This document shows positions 1-6,346 of a stretch of 6,346 bases of DNA, in pieces. The notes beneath the pieces are model-generated. The model was not told where the DNA came from and made no database searches. It worked only from the letters and a program-made list of their open reading frames with translations. Location of the stretch: assembly GCA_947483545.1 (NCBI GenBank), contig CANKNP010000295.1, positions 1 to 6,346 on the forward strand. Reading direction: 5' to 3'. Every line of letters begins with the position of its first letter. Within the stretch, counting starts at the first letter, position 1. This stretch comes from Deltaproteobacteria bacterium. GTDB taxonomy: Bacteria; Myxococcota; UBA796; SXON01. The position numbers and the translations under genes were made by a program.

Positions 1-326
1 AGGCGCTTGGCCAGCTCCTCGTAGGGGAAGGCCAGGTCGGCACCGTAGCGCTCGCGTGCGCCTTCAACGCCCTCCCGCCGCCCGGTCCAGACCTCGCGCT
101 CTCGGTCCTTCGGCTGCACGAAGAGCACGAAGGGGTGATCGCTGCCCGGTAGAAACAACGCCGCGACCTCGGGATCTTCCCAGCCCGTCAAGTAGACCAC
201 GTCGCTGTGCGGCCGGTATCGATACTCGCTGTCGGAATTGCGGCTGTGATGCGGACCGCCGAGGATCAAGGCTGCGGCGCCGTCGAGTCGGTCCAGGTAG
301 CGGGCACGGCGGGCGGCGCGGGGCAT
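1..326 (-). CDS. pepP: Aminopeptidase P (Xaa-Pro aminopeptidase), N-terminal part, runs off the window
   Basis: Seen: an open frame starts at ATG (326-324) and continues past base 1, giving 108 complete codons. It is the N-terminal domain of aminopeptidase P (AMP_N family): an Arg-rich opening (PRAARRARYLDRL), then RNSDSEYRYRPHSD and VVYLTGWEDPE at residues 29-53, FVLFVQPKDRERE at 66-78, VWTGRREGVEGA at 79-90 and YGADLAFPYEEL at 94-105. These blocks are characteristic of the family. Known: the enzyme is a cytoplasmic dinuclear-metal (usually Mn) peptidase that removes an N-terminal residue before proline; full proteins are about 430-440 aa, and the metal ligands (Asp, Asp, His, Glu, Glu) lie in the C-terminal creatinase-fold domain, outside this window. 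So catalytic integrity cannot be judged. An AGG lies 7 nt before the ATG. The methyltransferase gene ends 23 nt upstream on the same strand, suggesting cotranscription. Confidence 0.93.
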   Translation of the reverse strand, partial: MPRAARRARYLDRLDGAAALILGGPHHSRNSDSEYRYRPHSDVVYLTGWEDPEVAALFLPGSDHPFVLFVQPKDREREVWTGRREGVEGARERYGADLAFPYEELAKR

Positions 327-349
327 CGGGTGGCCTATCCGGTGCGGCG

Positions 350-904
350 CTACCACACCCCCGGTACGAGCCGAAACCGCACCCGAGCCGCGAACGCAGA
401 CCACCCCGGCTCCGACCCGAGGAGGCGCTCTTCGGCCTGAATCCGCCAGGCCAGAAGGACCACCGCGAGGGCCGCCAGAACCACCGCCCAGGGTCCCACA
501 CACGACGCCGCAGCCGCGAGGATGATCGCCTCGCCCAGGTAGATGGGGTGCCGGACGAACCGGTAGAGCCCGCCTGTCCGAAGCTCCCGGACCCCGGGCA
601 GGACCGCGAAGCTACGCCCGAGCGAGGCCATGCCGCCGAGCGTTATTCCCGCCCCCAGGGCCGCGAGCACGGTCGCAGGCCCCGACCATTCAACCCCGCC
701 GGCGAACACCACCCCAGCGAGCACGAGCGAAGGAAGCGCGGCCGCGACCTCGGCCCAGCCCCCCGCCCGCCGCTCCGCCGTGCGCCACACGAAGGCGAGC
801 GCAACGGCGACCTGCACCCCCCCGACGATCCACGCCGCAACGTCGCCGTGGCGCACTGTGCGCACCCCAGCAACGAGAAACGAGACGGCGATGGCGCCGT
901 CCAT
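350..904 (-). CDS. Integral-membrane methyltransferase, isoprenylcysteine carboxyl methyltransferase (ICMT)-like family
   Basis: Seen: 184 aa from ATG at 904 to TAG at 352-350. About six hydrophobic segments are visible (near residues 3-16, 23-40, 52-70, 76-95, then a hairpin at 126-153). The diagnostic block GGLYRFVRHPIYLGE sits at 111-125, followed after the hairpin by RIQAEERLL (154-162) and a C-terminal RVRFRLVPGVW. Known: the RHPxYLG motif and the Glu-Glu pair after the last helix are the SAM/substrate site of ICMT-like enzymes (PEMT/ICMT superfamily), which methylate carboxyl or lipid-like acceptors at the membrane. Inferred: methyltransferase; the substrate is unknown, and bacterial members are mostly uncharacterised. 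Start choice: a TTG at 943 would add 13 residues but would overlap the preceding small ORF and lacks a spaced Shine-Dalgarno; the ATG at 904 has AGG 5 nt upstream. Same strand as the aminopeptidase P gene, 23 nt before it. Confidence 0.88.
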   Translation of the reverse strand: MDGAIAVSFLVAGVRTVRHGDVAAWIVGGVQVAVALAFVWRTAERRAGGWAEVAAALPSLVLAGVVFAGGVEWSGPATVLAALGAGITLGGMASLGRSFAVLPGVRELRTGGLYRFVRHPIYLGEAIILAAAASCVGPWAVVLAALAVVLLAWRIQAEERLLGSEPGWSAFAARVRFRLVPGVW

Positions 905-927
905 CGCGGCCTGGAGCGGTCGGCGCT

Positions 928-1044
928 TCAGTACAGGATCCAACCCCAGTCGAACACATAGCTGAGCACATTGAACAGGATCAACCCACCGATCCAGATG
1001 CCCGCCTTGACCAGGCCGCTCATCCCTTCACCTTCGTTCGACAT
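928..1044 (-). CDS. Small single-helix membrane protein, 38 aa, unknown function
   Basis: Seen: ATG at 1044-1042, TGA at 930-928, 38 codons. The product begins with a short polar stretch (MSNEGEG), then a hydrophobic helix starting near LVKAGIWIGGLILFNVLS (residues 11-28), and ends in an aromatic tail FDWGWILY. A Shine-Dalgarno GGAG lies 6 nt upstream of the ATG (1051-1054), which is the best evidence that it is translated. A second in-frame ATG at residue 8 (1023-1021) also follows a purine-rich AAGGTGAAGGG, so a 31-aa form is possible. It sits between another tiny membrane ORF and the ICMT-like gene, all on one strand with short gaps. I do not recognise a family. Its role could be a small accessory to the neighbouring membrane enzyme, but that is only inferred from position. 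Confidence 0.62.
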   Translation of the reverse strand: MSNEGEGMSGLVKAGIWIGGLILFNVLSYVFDWGWILY

Positions 1045-1050
1045 CACACG

Positions 1051-1054
1051 CTCC
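1051..1054 (-). promoter_or_regulatory. Shine-Dalgarno for the 38-aa small membrane ORF
   Basis: On the minus strand GGAG is followed by six bases (CGTGTG) and ATG. The spacing is ideal and decides in favour of the longer start at 1044 over the internal ATG at 1023. Confidence 0.6.
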
Positions 1055-1077
1055 GAGGTTGCCCGGATTCTGGCACA

Positions 1078-1167
1078 TCAACTGTCCGGGGACAACCGGA
1101 TCAGGTGCGCGACGAGCGCGATGACGACGATCACGCTGCCGATCCCGACAAAGAGGGCGTAGGGCAT
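1078..1167 (-). CDS. Small single-helix membrane protein, 29 aa, unknown function
   Basis: Seen: ATG at 1167-1165, TGA at 1080-1078, 29 codons. Almost the whole product is one hydrophobic helix (YALFVGIGSVIVVIALVAHLI, roughly residues 3-23) with a short polar tail RLSPDS, so it should be an inner-membrane microprotein with one transmembrane segment. The start lies 13 nt after the stop of the upstream lipoprotein gene and the end lies 33 nt before the next small ORF, consistent with an operon. No good Shine-Dalgarno is seen; the nearest AGG is about 12 nt upstream and overlaps the lipoprotein stop codon, so translation may rely on coupling. Chance occurrence of such a short frame is possible; the clean hydrophobicity and tight packing argue for a real gene. 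No family recognised. Confidence 0.5.
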   Translation of the reverse strand: MPYALFVGIGSVIVVIALVAHLIRLSPDS

Positions 1168-1180
1168 GGGGCAGTGTAAC

Positions 1181-2136
1181 CTACGGCGAGCTCACCACAT
1201 TCACGTCCCCGCCAAATTCGAACCAGATGTCCTCGAACCCGTCGGGTTCTACATCCCCGGCGGATCCGACGCCCAAGGGCGAGCAGCAGGAGTGGTAGAA
1301 CTGGGTGTCGGCGTCTACGGTGCCGAAGGTCCCGCCGGCGGCGAGGTCCGCACCGAGCCATAGATACGCGCCGCCGCCATCCGCCCGGCTGGGGTTGTCC
1401 GCGCGCAGGTCAACCCCCACCAGATCCGAGAGCCCGTCGCCATCCGCGTCCAGCGCCGCGGTCGGGTAATCGTGGGTACACCCGGACGCGCATCCACGAC
1501 CAACCCCACGCTGTCGGAGCCGGGCACGCCCGTCGAGCCCGTCACGGTGAGCGTGATGACGTGGGTGCCGACCGCCAGGGTGTCCGTGGTGGCCGTCACG
1601 TTCCCGTCGCCATCCGGCGCGGCAGTCCCCAAAACCCCGTCCACGTCGCTCTCCCAGGCGACCACGAGCGCTGCCTCGCCGGCCGGGTCAGCGACCAGCC
1701 CCTCAAAGGAGATCGACGTGCCCTCGGCAAAAACGTCTCCCTCGTTCGGGAGGGTGATCGACGCGGATGGCGCCTCCAGCGCGAGGACCTCGATCGCGAC
1801 GCTGTCGTCGGTGGACTTGCCGTCCGGGTCCGTCGCCAGGACCGAGAGCAGGTGCGGTCCGACGGAGAGCTGGGCCTGGCCGCTCTCGCCGTCTACCGCG
1901 AGCTCGCCGTCCACGTCGCTGGTCCAGACGATCGTGAGCTGATCGGGCGTCTCCGCATCGTCGGTCACCGCGGAGATGTCGATGGGCGCTTGCTCGTAGT
2001 ACACCCCGTCCGGAGTGGGAGACACAATGGCGATCGTCGGAGGCGCACGAAGCGCCCGCTCATGTTCGGCCGCAGGGATCCAGGCACAGCCTGAGAGCGC
2101 GAGCAGGATCGCGGGTGGCAAGGAACTTCGGAGCAC
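1181..2136 (-). CDS. Lipoprotein with two PKD/Ig-like domains and an FG-GAP-like C-terminus; reading frame broken by one base
   Basis: Seen: from a GTG at 2136-2134, a signal peptide (LRSSLPPAILLALSGC) ends in a standard lipobox LSGC with the lipidated Cys at residue 17 and Ala at +2, so an outer-membrane location is likely. Residues about 34-118 and 125-215 are two tandem beta-domains sharing SPxxG / VxWxSDVDGxL / LxVGxHxxxL / DSVxxxV, the style of PKD or bacterial Ig-like repeats. In the starting frame the sequence then degrades into Arg/Trp-rich nonsense and stops at 1315 (273 codons). One frame over, a sensible tail continues to TAG at 1183-1181: CTHDYPTAALDADGDGLSDL, then GGGAYLWLG and GDVEPDGFEDIWFEFGG, which are FG-GAP/integrin-alpha-like calcium motifs. 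Restoring one G joins both halves into 318 codons. No upstream ATG is convincing; the longer frame beyond 2136 is antisense to the neighbouring gene. Probably first gene of the minus-strand cluster. Function unknown; most likely a surface adhesion or binding protein. Confidence 0.8.
1481..1483 (-). other. Probable single-base deletion in a G run (frameshift site)
   Basis: On the minus strand the run is GGG within CGT-CCG-GGT-GTA. With four Gs the frame would read Arg-Pro-Gly-Cys-Thr-His-Asp-Tyr and continue into the FG-GAP-like tail without interruption to the stop at 1181. With three Gs the PKD-like half is separated from its tail. Either a true inactivating indel or a homopolymer length error in the read or assembly; the sequence alone cannot tell. 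Confidence 0.7.
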
Positions 2137-2245
2137 GATGAGGGTGATCCTACCGCTTGCTGCAGCCCCCGTGCAAGCCAGCCGCGCCAACCCCCTTTCA
2201 ACATCCGAGATTTCGGGGTATCCAGACGCTTCGCGGAGTCCACCT
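2137..2245. promoter_or_regulatory. Divergent intergenic region between two lipoprotein genes
   Basis: These 109 nt separate the starts of the minus-strand lipoprotein (2136) and the plus-strand repeat lipoprotein (2246), so promoters for both should lie here or within the first codons. The middle (about 2195-2222) is less GC-rich than its surroundings. A loose TTTCAA / GGGTAT pair at 2196-2201 and 2217-2222 has only 15 nt between, and I do not consider it a supported sigma-70 promoter. No operator palindrome or terminator hairpin was seen. Confidence 0.4.
2235..2238 (+). promoter_or_regulatory. Shine-Dalgarno for the repeat lipoprotein
   Basis: GGAG followed by 7 nt (TCCACCT) and ATG at 2246. 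This fixes the start of the large repeat gene, which is also supported by the signal peptide that begins exactly there. Confidence 0.65.

Positions 2246-6346
<4,101 letters not shown>

Noticed and set aside
56..961. Plus-strand 301-codon Arg/Pro-rich frame
   Set aside because: Low-complexity shadow of the ICMT-like and aminopeptidase P genes on the other strand; no recognisable domain.
1315..1480. Translation in the original frame after the frameshift as a real C-terminus
   Set aside because: The residues become Arg/Trp-rich and unstructured, while the adjacent frame gives DADGDGLSDL and other FG-GAP-like motifs.
1472..1942. Plus-strand 156-codon Ser/Thr/Pro-rich frame
   Set aside because: Antisense to the PKD-like lipoprotein, whose minus-strand frame has a signal peptide and clear domain repeats.
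2196..2222. Possible sigma-70 promoter (TTTCAA, 15 nt, GGGTAT)
   Set aside because: Poor match in both boxes and too short a spacer; not supportable from sequence alone.

Overview
The window is high-GC DNA, roughly two thirds G+C by eye. Its gene content is typical of a Myxococcota / former Deltaproteobacteria genome: long Asp- and Cys-rich 'MopE-type' metal-binding repeat proteins, PKD/Ig-like plus FG-GAP lipoproteins, and secreted products attached by lipid anchors. The lineage is inferred from protein style; there is no rRNA or other phylogenetic marker here.

Left part (1-2136), all on the minus strand and closely packed. Read in transcription order it holds: a lipoprotein with two PKD/Ig-like domains and a short FG-GAP-like C-terminus (2136 to 1181), whose frame is broken by an apparent one-base loss at 1481-1483; two tiny single-helix membrane ORFs of 29 and 38 codons (1167-1078 and 1044-928); an integral-membrane methyltransferase of the isoprenylcysteine carboxyl methyltransferase (ICMT)-like family (904 to 350); and the N-terminal third or less of an aminopeptidase P (326 to beyond base 1). 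Gaps are 13, 33, 23 and 23 nt, so the five genes look like one transcription unit. The shared direction does not prove a shared function.

Centre (2137-2245). A 109-nt divergent spacer separates the two lipoprotein genes and must carry the start signals of both. I see a good ribosome binding site for the right-hand gene but no convincing promoter.

Right part (2246-6346), plus strand. One uninterrupted frame of 1,367 codons runs off the window. It encodes a probable lipoprotein made of a signal peptide, an Asp-Thr/Ser linker and an enormous array of acidic four-cysteine repeats. There are two repeat classes: A (65-70 aa, finally locked at exactly 66 aa) and B (always 43 aa). The order is A-B alternation five times, then A only. 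Higher-order duplications are visible at two scales: B-A-B-A twice (3056-4387) and A-A-A twice (4988-6175). Most other open frames over this region, including long Val-rich ones on the minus strand, are by-products of the GAC-rich repeat.

The two divergent lipoproteins both carry DxDxDG calcium-loop-like motifs and are probably both exported. A calcium- or metal-stabilised surface structure is a reasonable inference; no enzymatic activity is visible in either.
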